This document shows, piece after piece, positions 17,113 to 25,769 of a stretch of DNA of 58,421 bases. Every line of letters starts with the position of its first letter. The stretch's first letter is position 1. The notes beneath the pieces were generated by a model, which saw nothing but the letters and a program-made list of their open reading frames with translations, made no database searches and was not told the origin of the DNA. Location: assembly GCF_029269265.1 (NCBI RefSeq), contig NZ_JARIXP010000012.1, positions 10,587-69,007 on the forward strand, read 5' to 3'. This stretch comes from Rheinheimera sp. 1928-s. Its GTDB lineage: Bacteria; Pseudomonadota; Gammaproteobacteria; Enterobacterales; Alteromonadaceae. Both the position numbers and the translations under genes were made by a program.

Positions 17113-18126
17113 ATGAATAAAAAACGAATTTATGTCGCCTACACAGGCGGAACTATAGGTATGCAGCAATCCAGTAATGGTTTTGTGCCAGTGCCCGGCT
17201 TTTTATCCGATACCGTCAAAAGCATGCCAGAGTTTTACCGCTCAGAAATGCCGGAATTTGATATTCACGAATACCATCCGGTGATTGACTCCTCTGATAT
17301 GACACCAGCGCACTGGCTGGAAATTGCCACTGATATTCAAAGTCATTATGCCGACTACGATGGTTTTGTCGTGTTGCATGGTACTGATACCATGGCCTAC
17401 ACCGCCTCAGCTTTATCTTTTATGCTGGAAGATTTGGCCAAGCCCGTCATTGTTACCGGCTCACAAATTCCATTGGCGCAATTACGCTCTGACGGCCAGG
17501 TCAATTTATTAAATGCGCTGTATCTGGCGGCTTATTACCCTATAGCCGAAGTGGCGCTGTTTTTTAACAACAAACTATTTCGAGGCAACAGAGCCACCAA
17601 AGCGGATGCAGATGGTTTTGATGCCTTTGCATCTCCGAACTTTTCCCCGCTGATTGAAGCTGGTATTCATATCAATTTAATTTCGGGTCATCTGGCCTCC
17701 ACCGCGGTAACCAAAGCCTTAAAGATTGCGCAAATTACACCTCAGCCGATCAGCGTCGTGACTTTGTATCCGGGCATCAGTGCGGACGTGATCAGAAATA
17801 TGGCCGCGGCGCCTATCAAAGCCTTGATCATTAAATCTTATGGTGTGGGCAATGCACCACAACAGCCCGAATTGCTGGAAGCCTTAACAGAAGCCTCCAA
17901 GCGCGGCACCATTATTGTCAACTGCACCCAGTGTTTTAAAGGCAAAGTGAATATGGGCGGTTATGCCACTGGCAATGCCCTGCGAGAGTGCGGTGTGATC
18001 AGTGGTTACGATATGACTCTGGAAGCAACCTTAACCAAACTGCACTATTTACTCAGCCAGCCTTTAAGCACTGAGCAAGTAAGGCTATTTATGCAACAAA
18101 GTTTGCGTGGTGAGTTAACTCTTTAA
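17113..18126 (+). CDS. ansA: cytoplasmic L-asparaginase I
   Basis: A 337-residue asparaginase. The active-site motifs are YTGGTIGMQ (nucleophile Thr14 or the neighbouring Thr11) and HGTDTMAYTAS (Thr91 and Asp92), with NCTQCFKGKVNMGGYATG near the C-terminus. It aligns almost end to end with E. coli AnsA (338 aa), which supports the start at 17113 rather than the in-frame ATG at 17071. It has no signal peptide, so it is the low-affinity cytoplasmic type converting asparagine to aspartate and ammonia. A hairpin at 18150 follows. Confidence 0.96.
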   Translation: MNKKRIYVAYTGGTIGMQQSSNGFVPVPGFLSDTVKSMPEFYRSEMPEFDIHEYHPVIDSSDMTPAHWLEIATDIQSHYADYDGFVVLHGTDTMAYTASALSFMLEDLAKPVIVTGSQIPLAQLRSDGQVNLLNALYLAAYYPIAEVALFFNNKLFRGNRATKADADGFDAFASPNFSPLIEAGIHINLISGHLASTAVTKALKIAQITPQPISVVTLYPGISADVIRNMAAAPIKALIIKSYGVGNAPQQPELLEALTEASKRGTIIVNCTQCFKGKVNMGGYATGNALRECGVISGYDMTLEATLTKLHYLLSQPLSTEQVRLFMQQSLRGELTL

Positions 18127-18149
18127 GCACCCAGTGTTTTACAGAGACA

Positions 18150-18173
18150 AAAAGCCAGCTTACGCTGGCTTTT
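18150..18173. terminator. bidirectional terminator between ansA and the DUF349 gene
   Basis: AAAAGCCAGC/GCTGGCTTTT (18150-18159 with 18164-18173), loop TTAC. The A and T tracts on both sides fit termination in either direction, and the flanking genes are convergent. Confidence 0.9.
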
Positions 18174-18189
18174 CTCATCTAAACACAAG

Positions 18190-20886
18190 CTATGCGAATA
18201 CTGCTCGTAAACGCTCAACTAAGCCCTGCTCTTCTGCTTTGACAGCGCCAAAACTTAACCAGCGTTTTAATAACGCATCCACAGTCAGGCTGTTACCTGA
18301 ATTGTGTTTATCCGACAATAACTGCAATTGCACTTGTGCTTTATCTGCTGCAACACAGTCTTTACCACTGATCAGTTCAATAGCCGTCGTCAGTTGAGCA
18401 CGAGTCAATTGGGATTCATTGGCTTTGGCAAAATCTTCCCGAAAACGAGCAGGAATAGCTTCTGCTGTCACATCAGTCTGAGCTAAAGCATCAAACAGCT
18501 GCTGGTAACTGGCGTTAAAAGCAGATTGCTCCAATGTCTCCAGCTTCTGCTGCACTTCTGCTAACAACTGCTGTTTTTGCTGCGATAAGGCCGATTTAAT
18601 TGGTAAATCTAAGGCTTTTAATGCGCCTTGAGCTGTATGTAATTCCGCAGCTGTTGTCGCCTCTGCACATTGGGCTGCAACTTCATTGAATTGAGTTTCA
18701 GCTTGCTGTTGCTGCTCTGCCCATTGCTGGTCTTGTTGCTGTTTAACCGCAGTTTTATTAGCAAAAATCTGATCGCAAATCAGACGGAATTGTGACCACA
18801 GCTGCTGATCCGTTTTGCCGGCAAACCCAATTTGTTTCCAGTCTTGCTGTAATTTTTTAGCCCCTGCAACAGCTTCATCCACAGATAAAGTCAGCAACTG
18901 CTGCGCTTTTTCAACCAGTTGTTGTTTGTCAGCCAGGTTTTGTTCATGAAGTGCACGTACGCGCCCCTTCAGAGTATCGACCAGCGTCTTAAACTGAGCT
19001 GCCAATTCTTTATAAAGCGCTGATTCTGTTGGGCCACTTTCACGCCAGCTTTTTTGCAATGCCGTCAGTTGGCTGTCAAAGCCTTTATCCAGAGGTTGAT
19101 CCAACAAGGCGGTTAAATCGGCCAGAATTTGCTGTTTAATCACCGCATTTTGTTTACGTTGCTCATCCTGCGCGGCGAAATAATCGCGGCATGGCGCAAA
19201 AGCCTGCTCACAGGCCAGATTAAAGGCCTGATTCAGCTCCTGCTCTACTGCTTCATCAGCTCGTCCCAAAGTCTGCCAGGTAGCACGGGCTAATTTTACC
19301 TGCTCTGCGCGCTCTGGCGCTTCAACGTCAGTGGCTTCTGCCAAAGCCTGCATTTGAGCAACCAGCTCTTGTTTACGAGGTGTTGCTATGTAGTTTTGCA
19401 GCTCGTTCAGTTGCTGCAGTTGCTGTTCAGCAGCCTGGTAATCTTTCGTCAGCTGTTGCTGCTGAGCTGGTGTTAATTCCGCAAAACTTTGCTGAATTCC
19501 TTTAAACAATCCAAACAGAACCTTATAGCGGCCTGCTTCATACAAACGACGGAACTCAGCAAGTTTAGAACGAACAGATTTCAGATTTTTATCTGCCTGA
19601 CTGGCAAAACCTGTCATCACTGTCTGCCACTGTGCATTGAGTTGCTGTTGTGCTTCCGCCAGGCTGTCAGGCAACATAGCGCCTAAGGTCTTACGACCTT
19701 TATTCCATTCCTGCTGCCATTGCTGATATTTAGCTTCGATATGCTGAAATTGAGCCGCATCTGTTGGAATAGTTGCAGCAGACCAGTCAGCCAACAAACG
19801 AGTCAGTTTAAACAGTTGTTCAGCCTGAGCCGGTAATTGCTGCAACTGACGCTCAAAAGCCGTAATGGCTTTTTGCAAGTTGGTTTTTACCGCTGCGGCC
19901 AAATCACTTTGTGACAGCTGCTGTAACAAGCTTGTTGCTTTTGCTGCTAAGGGATCCGTTTCATCCAAGCGGCCTTCTGACATCAGTTGTGCTAACTCTT
20001 GTTGCAAGGCTTGCAGCTCTGTTTCAAGCTGTTGCTGCTGTTGTTTCAAGGCAGCTAGTTTTTGTTGTTGTGCCTGCTGTTGTTGCTGTTCTTTCACCAA
20101 AGGTGCCCAGACAGCTTCAGTGAGTAATTTGATCTTATTAAATTTTTGCGTCAGTTCGGCCGCATCATCCAGCAAGGCAAGCTCAGACTGAGCTGAGTCC
20201 CATTCCTGTTGATATTGCTGCCATTTTTGCTGCATCTGCGTTAAATCACCGCGCTCACGCACAGCGTTCAATTTTGCCAGCAGCAAGTTGATCACTTTAC
20301 GCACCTGAACAGGTTTGTCTTTGGCTTGCTGCAGCTGTTGTAATTGCAGTTTTAATTCGCTGGCCAAAGGTTCTGCTAATTGTTTGCTGAGCTTTTCCAG
20401 TTGTTTTTGATCGGTGATCAACGCCAGTAACTGATGCTTTTGCTCCAGACTCAACAGGTCTTGCTGCAAGTTAGCTATTACCAGTTCAGTTTTTTTCAGC
20501 CGCATAATCAGCGAAAAACGTATATCCGCATCGACTTCTGTCAGAGCTAATTTCTCTAAAATGCTGCTTCTGTGACACTCTTCAATAAACTGACGTTTTA
20601 ACGGTGCAGAAATGCGATTTTCCAACACCATTTGCACCAACTGACTTTCTGCATATTGTTTTAAGCGTTCAGCATTATCCTGCTTGCTGGCTTGCCACCA
20701 TAAGGAAAACTCATTGAGTTTTTCCAAAGCTGCACGGCGCACAGCTTCGTGGCCATCATTAAAGGCAAGTTCATGCAGAATTTCTTTGTGCTGGGCATCC
20801 ACATTTAAGCCAGCAATCGCCTGTTGCCGCACTGCAGCGTCTTTGTGTTGCCATTTTGGCGCGAACCAACGTTTAAAGATCATCAT
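18190..20886 (-). CDS. DUF349-domain coiled-coil protein (898 aa)
   Basis: A very long cytoplasmic protein, rich in Gln, Leu, Ala and Lys, with repeated helical units of the DUF349 type (for example QWQQEWNKGRKTLGAMLPDS, RATWQTLGRADEAVEQELN, LQKSWRESGPTESALYKEL and LQQDWKQIGFAGKTDQQLW). The N-terminal part (residues about 8-60, KDAAVRQQAIAGLN...HEAVRRAALEKL) looks like HEAT-type helical repeats. No enzyme motif is visible and the function is not established. The longest frame starts at TTG 20892; the ATG at 20886 with AAGG upstream is preferred. It overlaps the end of the DUF1315 gene by 14 bases, so the pair is translationally coupled. Confidence 0.85.
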   Translation of the reverse strand: MMIFKRWFAPKWQHKDAAVRQQAIAGLNVDAQHKEILHELAFNDGHEAVRRAALEKLNEFSLWWQASKQDNAERLKQYAESQLVQMVLENRISAPLKRQFIEECHRSSILEKLALTEVDADIRFSLIMRLKKTELVIANLQQDLLSLEQKHQLLALITDQKQLEKLSKQLAEPLASELKLQLQQLQQAKDKPVQVRKVINLLLAKLNAVRERGDLTQMQQKWQQYQQEWDSAQSELALLDDAAELTQKFNKIKLLTEAVWAPLVKEQQQQQAQQQKLAALKQQQQQLETELQALQQELAQLMSEGRLDETDPLAAKATSLLQQLSQSDLAAAVKTNLQKAITAFERQLQQLPAQAEQLFKLTRLLADWSAATIPTDAAQFQHIEAKYQQWQQEWNKGRKTLGAMLPDSLAEAQQQLNAQWQTVMTGFASQADKNLKSVRSKLAEFRRLYEAGRYKVLFGLFKGIQQSFAELTPAQQQQLTKDYQAAEQQLQQLNELQNYIATPRKQELVAQMQALAEATDVEAPERAEQVKLARATWQTLGRADEAVEQELNQAFNLACEQAFAPCRDYFAAQDEQRKQNAVIKQQILADLTALLDQPLDKGFDSQLTALQKSWRESGPTESALYKELAAQFKTLVDTLKGRVRALHEQNLADKQQLVEKAQQLLTLSVDEAVAGAKKLQQDWKQIGFAGKTDQQLWSQFRLICDQIFANKTAVKQQQDQQWAEQQQQAETQFNEVAAQCAEATTAAELHTAQGALKALDLPIKSALSQQKQQLLAEVQQKLETLEQSAFNASYQQLFDALAQTDVTAEAIPARFREDFAKANESQLTRAQLTTAIELISGKDCVAADKAQVQLQLLSDKHNSGNSLTVDALLKRWLSFGAVKAEEQGLVERLRAVFA

Positions 20887-21154
20887 GCGCAAACCTTGCT
20901 ATCGAAGAGTCCTGAGGGAATTGTTTTTTCATTTCAGCTTTGGATTTAGCCACCATCTGACCGTCTGCCCCTATAGTGTAGGGTTCAGTGGATTTAAGCA
21001 CATAAGCCTGATAAGCCATCACCAGTTGCTGTGTATGAGCTTTTTGCATATCAGAGAGCACAACACCATCAGCCCAACGGCCTGTGGCTACTGTGTCTAA
21101 CAAGGATTGATAGGTATCGGGCGACATTGCCAGTACAAGAGCTTTGAAATCCAT
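20873..21154 (-). CDS. DUF1315 family protein, YeaC-like
   Basis: A 93-residue protein close to E. coli YeaC: MSPDTYQSLLDTVATGRWADGVVLSDMQK, then a central IGADGQMVAKSKAEMKKQF, both hallmarks of DUF1315. The biochemical role is unknown. The start codon is one base from the stop of the zinc-ribbon gene upstream, and the 3' end overlaps the DUF349 gene, so three minus-strand genes form one unit. Confidence 0.88.
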   Translation of the reverse strand: MDFKALVLAMSPDTYQSLLDTVATGRWADGVVLSDMQKAHTQQLVMAYQAYVLKSTEPYTIGADGQMVAKSKAEMKKQFPQDSSIARFAHDDL

Positions 21155-21155
21155 A

Positions 21156-21482
21156 TTACTTTTTTCGCTTCAGATAAATCAGGCGGGCTCTGCCGTAGAT
21201 ATACCAGAGAAAACCAGCGGCGATCATACCTTGTGACACCATGGCTTCATAACCATCCGGCTCTAAAGCCCAAAAGTACAGAAAACAGAAGCCAGCTAAA
21301 AACAGGATCAACGCCAACATAGACTGATTCAGTGCACTTTGGATTTTTTTATCCTGAGCCTCAATGGCTAAATGGTGTTTTCTTTCCGCTGACATACCGC
21401 TTAAATCCAGCTGACAATGCTGGCAGGTCTGACTTTTATCCGAAATCTTTTTACCACAACGTGGGCAGGAAATAATTGCCAT
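21156..21482 (-). CDS. zinc-ribbon membrane protein
   Basis: A 108-residue protein with an N-terminal zinc ribbon (CPRCGKKISDKSQTCQHC, two CxxC pairs at about residues 6-9 and 20-23) and two hydrophobic segments (about 57-72 and 81-96), ending in a basic tail RLIYLKRKK. It is probably an inner-membrane protein with the ribbon in the cytoplasm. Function unknown. It is the first gene of the unit with the YeaC-like and DUF349 genes. Confidence 0.78.
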   Translation of the reverse strand: MAIISCPRCGKKISDKSQTCQHCQLDLSGMSAERKHHLAIEAQDKKIQSALNQSMLALILFLAGFCFLYFWALEPDGYEAMVSQGMIAAGFLWYIYGRARLIYLKRKK

Positions 21483-21579
21483 AGTAAAACCCTCTGAAAG
21501 TTATGGCGCACTATAAAGCAAAAGAACAAGTTTGCAAGCCAGCTTAGGCTGACCTGCATCTTCTGTAGATACGGTCCGT

Positions 21580-22707
21580 TTATCGCAGTTGATCAACGAC
21601 AGCACGTATTGCCACCAGGCTATCCTGTCCCAGCTTCATTGAACGTACATCAGACCAGCCATAGGCCAGATCCGGTAAATTAGCATTGTCTTTAAATGGC
21701 ATCTCAAGGGTGTACGACAAGCACTTAAACTGCTCTGCCACCCAGGTGGACGCTATGGTTAAATTCGCCTGACCTGGTGCATCCAATTCATAACCAAATT
21801 CAGTCTGAAACTCAGGAGTGACCAACAACAGTGCATTTTTAAAACTGGTTTCTAACTGCTGCATTTTGCCATTGTACGAAGGCACACCTTCAGCGCCTGC
21901 AACAAAGTTATACGGCAGGTTTTCATCACCATGTACGTCCAGCAGCATATCCACACCAGTTTCCAGCATCTGCTTGCGCACTAAATAGACTTCCGGGCTT
22001 TTTTCCATGCTGGGGCTTTGCCATTCACGGTTTAAGTTCACACCAGCGGCGTTGGTGCGCAAATGACCACGAACGCTGCCATCCGGGTTCATATTAGGCA
22101 CTATATAAAACACCGCTTTTTCCAGCAAAGTACGGGCAACACCGTCATCTTCATCCAGCAGTTTGTCTAATAAACCTTCGACAAACCATTCAGCCATAGA
22201 CTCGCCAGGATGCTGACGGGCTGTGATCCAGATTTTTTTCTTACCATCAGCAGGCTCACCCACCACCAGCATACTCATATCACGGCCGTCTAAGGTTTCA
22301 CCCAGCTCAACAATTTGGGCCATACCAGAGCTTTGAGCCTGATGCAGTAAGTCCATATGACGTTCGTAGCTGTAAGGCGCAAAGTACGCAAAATACACTG
22401 ATTCAGCTTCAGGATAATGAGTAATCACCAGTTGTTCATTGACCAGTTGAGTTTCCACTCTGAACCAGTTTTCCCGATCGTAAGAGGCCACAGCCTGATA
22501 GTCTTTCCAGCCATCCGGATAAGCGGAATCTTTGACATTCACGATGCGAATAGTGTGAGGTTCTGTGCTTTGAGAATGTAAACGGAAATGGAACCATTGG
22601 TAGAAATCAGAATTGTGGTCTTTGCGGATCGCCAGCTGAATATCGGCAGGATGTTCGGCTTTGATCACGTCAATATTACCGCTGTCAAAATTACAGGTAA
22701 TTTTCAT
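21580..22707 (-). CDS. M14-family zinc carboxypeptidase
   Basis: A 375-residue cytoplasmic protein. The N-terminal ~120 residues form a beta-rich domain typical of the cytosolic carboxypeptidase (CCP/AgtPBP-like) subfamily. The peptidase domain carries zinc ligands in ARQHPGESMAEW (His and Glu) and LLDVHGDEN (His), the substrate-binding NPDGSVRGHLRTNAAGVNLNR region (Asn-Arg) and the catalytic Glu in LSYTLEMPF. There is no signal peptide. Bacterial relatives remove C-terminal acidic residues or peptidoglycan peptides; the substrate here is not evident. Monocistronic. Confidence 0.9.
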   Translation of the reverse strand: MKITCNFDSGNIDVIKAEHPADIQLAIRKDHNSDFYQWFHFRLHSQSTEPHTIRIVNVKDSAYPDGWKDYQAVASYDRENWFRVETQLVNEQLVITHYPEAESVYFAYFAPYSYERHMDLLHQAQSSGMAQIVELGETLDGRDMSMLVVGEPADGKKKIWITARQHPGESMAEWFVEGLLDKLLDEDDGVARTLLEKAVFYIVPNMNPDGSVRGHLRTNAAGVNLNREWQSPSMEKSPEVYLVRKQMLETGVDMLLDVHGDENLPYNFVAGAEGVPSYNGKMQQLETSFKNALLLVTPEFQTEFGYELDAPGQANLTIASTWVAEQFKCLSYTLEMPFKDNANLPDLAYGWSDVRSMKLGQDSLVAIRAVVDQLR

Positions 22708-22828
22708 AACATATCCACTTGGTTGGGTGACAGATGCTGCATTAACTTGCAGTCTTAACGGACCGGCATCATAGCATTAAATTTCTTTCTGTTCAGCCGA
22801 AGCTATAGCTTTGGTCACCTTAAATAAT

Positions 22829-22853
22829 AAAAAAGGCCGCACTGAGGCGGCCT
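22829..22853 (-). terminator. terminator of the long-form GAPDH gene
   Basis: AGGCCGC/GCGGCCT (22834-22840 with 22847-22853), loop of 6 bases, running into an A tract on the plus strand that reads as U6 in the minus-strand transcript. It is 16 bases past the stop. Confidence 0.9.
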
Positions 22854-22869
22854 GTTTTCAGATCAATTT

Positions 22870-24321
22870 CTACTTGTTGACTGGCAAAGTTGGGTATTTA
22901 ATTCCCGCCATTTCATTCATGACGCGAATAACCTGAGTACTGTAACCAAACTCGTTGTCGTACCACACATACAATACGCAGCGGTCGTCCTGCACTATAG
23001 TAGCCTGTGAATCGACCACACCAGCGTAACGTGAACCAACTAAATCGCTGGATACAATTTCGGTCGAACTGGTGAAATCAATCTGATCCTGCAGCTCTGA
23101 AAACAGTGCCACTTTTTGCAGATAATTGTTCAGCTCATCGCGGTTTGTTTCTTTGTTCAGGTTTAACGACAAAATTGCCATAGATACGTTAGGTGTAGGT
23201 ACCCGAATCGCATTTCCTGTCAGCTTGCCTTTTAATTCAGGCAACGCTTTGGCAACAGCGCTGGCAGCACCTGTTGACGTAATGACCATATTTAGCGGTG
23301 CAGCACGACCACGACGTTCAGCTTTGTGGTAGTTGTCGATTAAGTTCTGATCGTTGGTGTACGAATGAACAGTTTCAACGTGACCATTTTTAATACCGTA
23401 TTCGTCGTTTAAGGCTTTTAATACTGGCGTGATGGCATTGGTGGTGCAGCTGGCAGCAGACACAATTCGGTCTTCCGGCTGGATCATGTTGTGATTCACA
23501 CCATAAACCACATTATGCACCTCACCCTTAGCTGGAGCTGTTAACAATACTTTGGCTGCACCTTTGGATTTAAAGTGAATCGACAATTCTTTATCGTCTT
23601 TCCAAATACCGGTGTTATCTACCACCAGTGCATCATGAATACCGTACTGGGTGTAATCCACCAGTTCAGGTGAATCAGCATAAATCACTTTAATAAAGGT
23701 GCCATTGGCTTTAATGCCAACGTTTTCTTCGTCCACCGTGATACTGCCATTAAATGGGCCATGGATAGAATCGCGACGTAGCAAACTGGCACGTTTTTCT
23801 AAATCACCTTTACGGCCGCCGCGCACCACAATGGCACGTAAGCGTAACTTGCTGCTTGGACCTGAACGCTCCAACATCAGACGGGCTAATAAACGACCGA
23901 TACGACCAAAACCGTACAATACGACGTCTACCGGCTTAATTTGATCGCCACGGTGTAATATTTCAGACAGCTGACTATCTAAGTACTGCTGCAAAGTCTG
24001 ACCTTCACCAGCATTTTTATATAAATAGGCAAAAGCCAACTTACCAATATCGACGCGGCCTGGAGCCAGTTCCATTTTGGAAATGGCTTCTAAAAGCGGA
24101 AAACTTTCTCTTAAACGCAGCTTCTGATGTTCAAAGCGTTCTACGGTTTTATGCGCCTTGATGATATCAATAGTGGTCGCATTCACTAGCGGACGGCCAT
24201 AAACCACAACTTCAATGCCTTTATTACGATACAAACGACCTATAATAGGTTGCATGTTCTCAGCGTACTCCTGACGTTCCTGCCAGCTGCGTTGATACTG
24301 TTCTTCGTGTGATAGAGTCAT
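22870..24321 (-). CDS. long-form glyceraldehyde-3-phosphate dehydrogenase
   Basis: A 483-residue GAPDH with catalytic Cys292 in SAASCTTNAITPVLK and the Rossmann motif VVLYGFGRIGRLLARL, displaced to about residue 130 by an N-terminal helical extension (YQRSWQERQEYAENMQPIIGRLYRNKGIEVVVYGRPLVN). This extended type occurs beside the normal GapA in Vibrio and Shewanella relatives and is usually taken as the gluconeogenic enzyme; that role is from memory of the family. The start at 24321 (MTLSHEEQYQRSW) is favoured by AAGG upstream and by family length; the longer frame to 24375 adds 18 unconserved residues. Half-sites resembling HexR operators lie upstream at 24391-24428. Confidence 0.9.
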   Translation of the reverse strand: MTLSHEEQYQRSWQERQEYAENMQPIIGRLYRNKGIEVVVYGRPLVNATTIDIIKAHKTVERFEHQKLRLRESFPLLEAISKMELAPGRVDIGKLAFAYLYKNAGEGQTLQQYLDSQLSEILHRGDQIKPVDVVLYGFGRIGRLLARLMLERSGPSSKLRLRAIVVRGGRKGDLEKRASLLRRDSIHGPFNGSITVDEENVGIKANGTFIKVIYADSPELVDYTQYGIHDALVVDNTGIWKDDKELSIHFKSKGAAKVLLTAPAKGEVHNVVYGVNHNMIQPEDRIVSAASCTTNAITPVLKALNDEYGIKNGHVETVHSYTNDQNLIDNYHKAERRGRAAPLNMVITSTGAASAVAKALPELKGKLTGNAIRVPTPNVSMAILSLNLNKETNRDELNNYLQKVALFSELQDQIDFTSSTEIVSSDLVGSRYAGVVDSQATIVQDDRCVLYVWYDNEFGYSTQVIRVMNEMAGIKYPTLPVNK

Positions 24322-24390
24322 GGTTTCGCCTTTTACGTCTTGTAGGTTCAGAGGTGTGCCTGTGGTCATCGCCACATTGAGGCAGGCGCA

Positions 24391-24428
24391 TTGTAATTGA
24401 ACATGTAATACTACGACAACAATTACAA
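24391..24428. promoter_or_regulatory. inverted repeat with HexR-like half-sites upstream of the long GAPDH gene
   Basis: TTGTAATTG at 24391-24399 is mirrored exactly by CAATTACAA at 24420-24428. A further TGTAAT is at 24404-24409. The half-site TGTAAT/ATTACA is that of the perfect operator at gapA (34107-34121), but the 15-base spacing of that operator is not present here. It lies 70 bases upstream of the chosen GAPDH start. Confidence 0.45.
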
Positions 24429-24486
24429 AAAGATTTTTTCTGAATTCTTCGTTATGCTGAAGGCTTAAAGGACTGATGAGATAGAT

Positions 24487-25281
24487 ATGAAATACCTGCT
24501 GTTAACATTAAGCGTTGTGATGCTGGGCGCATGCTCAGAGGGCGAACTGACCTTACGTGCTGTCTGCGAAAAGGAACCTGGCTTATGCACGGACTTAAAT
24601 GACGACTCCCATTGCAATATGCAGCGTCGAGATTTGATTATGCAGCGCTTTGAAGAGAAGCGTCTGCCGTCGGATAAAAACAAATATCAGTTATTGCTCG
24701 ATTTTGAAAAATACTCAAAATGTATTGAACTTGCCGCTGGTATTGAACACATCAAACTAAAAGAAAAAACCAGTACACGCATGATTGGTTACCTGACAAG
24801 CTTGAGAGAAATCAAACGTTTAAGTAACGACACTGTCAGCTCAGACGATCCGCATCTGTTGTATTACCATTGGTCACGTAATAAAAGTGACAGCCATCTG
24901 CAACGTTTTTTACAAGCAGAACAAAATAATCAGTTGGAAACCCCTGCGCTGCAAATGGCATTGGTCAGTTACTACAGCAAAAGAGACAGAGAAAAAAGCA
25001 TTCAGCTGTTACACCACGCTCTATCTCTTTATCCACCAAATCCAAAGGTAGACCCTGAGATTTATGCGTCTTTAACCAGTATGTTTTACAAAAAGAAAGA
25101 CTACGCCAGCTCTTATCACTGGGCTTTGCTGGCACAACAAAGTGGGGCTTTTAATGTGGAATTGCAGGAACTGAAAATATATCTGGAACAAGCCCAGTTG
25201 GACCATGAAAAAATTAAAGAAGCAGCTGACCATACCTTAGCCCAGCTGCAATTAGGAAACTTTACTCCACCGAAATTTTAA
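24487..25281 (+). CDS. DUF2989 lipoprotein
   Basis: A 264-residue predicted lipoprotein: signal peptide [12 protein letters not shown] with lipobox LGAC (Cys16). The mature part has conserved cysteines ([26 protein letters not shown]) and a C-terminal half of helical TPR-like repeats ([28 protein letters not shown]). I recognise it as the DUF2989 family of Shewanella and relatives; function unknown. Its last 20 bases overlap the 3' end of the convergent msrB gene. Confidence 0.82.
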   Translation: MKYLLLTLSVVMLGACSEGELTLRAVCEKEPGLCTDLNDDSHCNMQRRDLIMQRFEEKRLPSDKNKYQLLLDFEKYSKCIELAAGIEHIKLKEKTSTRMIGYLTSLREIKRLSNDTVSSDDPHLLYYHWSRNKSDSHLQRFLQAEQNNQLETPALQMALVSYYSKRDREKSIQLLHHALSLYPPNPKVDPEIYASLTSMFYKKKDYASSYHWALLAQQSGAFNVELQELKIYLEQAQLDHEKIKEAADHTLAQLQLGNFTPPKF

Positions 25282-25660
25282 CGTCCGAATTAAATAACAA
25301 CGACACTGAATTGACGCAATAACGCTGCCCGGTAGGTGCCGGGCCGTCGTCAAAGACATGGCCTAAATGAGCGTCACAGTGCTGACATAAAATCTCAATC
25401 CGATTCATACCATGGGATAGATCCCTTTCGTATTTTACCTGCCCTTCGATGGCTTTACTGAATGAAGGCCAGCCACAACCCGAATCAAATTTATCTGCAG
25501 AATCAAACAACGGCTGCTGACAGCAGACGCAGTGGTAGCTGCCTGTGTCTTTGTTATGCAGCAGAGTGCCGCTAAAAGGATACTCAGTACCCTTTTGTCG
25601 TGTCACTCTGTACTGCTCGTCAGTTAACTGCTCTCGCCACTCTTGTTCAGTTTTATTCAT
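25262..25660 (-). CDS. msrB: peptide-methionine (R)-S-oxide reductase MsrB
   Basis: A 132-residue enzyme that reduces methionine-R-sulfoxide in proteins. The catalytic Cys115 lies in [11 protein letters not shown]; structural zinc is held by Cys44/Cys47 (HCVCC) and Cys92/Cys95 (CQHC). GCGWPSF and [14 protein letters not shown] are further family marks. It is cytoplasmic (no signal peptide). It overlaps the convergent DUF2989 gene by 20 bases. Confidence 0.96.
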   Translation of the reverse strand: MNKTEQEWREQLTDEQYRVTRQKGTEYPFSGTLLHNKDTGSYHCVCCQQPLFDSADKFDSGCGWPSFSKAIEGQVKYERDLSHGMNRIEILCQHCDAHLGHVFDDGPAPTGQRYCVNSVSLLFNSDVKISVE

Positions 25661-25743
25661 CTACTACTCCGGTTCAAAGTACAGGTCGCCGTATTTTGGC
25701 TGCTATGCCACAGCTTTTACCTAACAGCTGTACTCCTATACGT

Positions 25744-25767
25744 AAAAAGCTCCTTCCGGAGCTTTTT
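25744..25767 (-). terminator. terminator of gnd
   Basis: AAAAAGCTCC/GGAGCTTTTT (25744-25753 with 25758-25767), loop TTCC, only 2 bases past the gnd stop. The minus-strand read ends in a U5 tract. Confidence 0.88.
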
Positions 25768-25769
25768 AT

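Noticed and set aside
19865-20191. 108-residue Cys/Ser-rich reading frame on the plus strand
   Set aside because: It is the antisense of the Gln-rich coiled coil (CAG/CAA codons read as CTG/TTG and TGC) and has no ribosome site.
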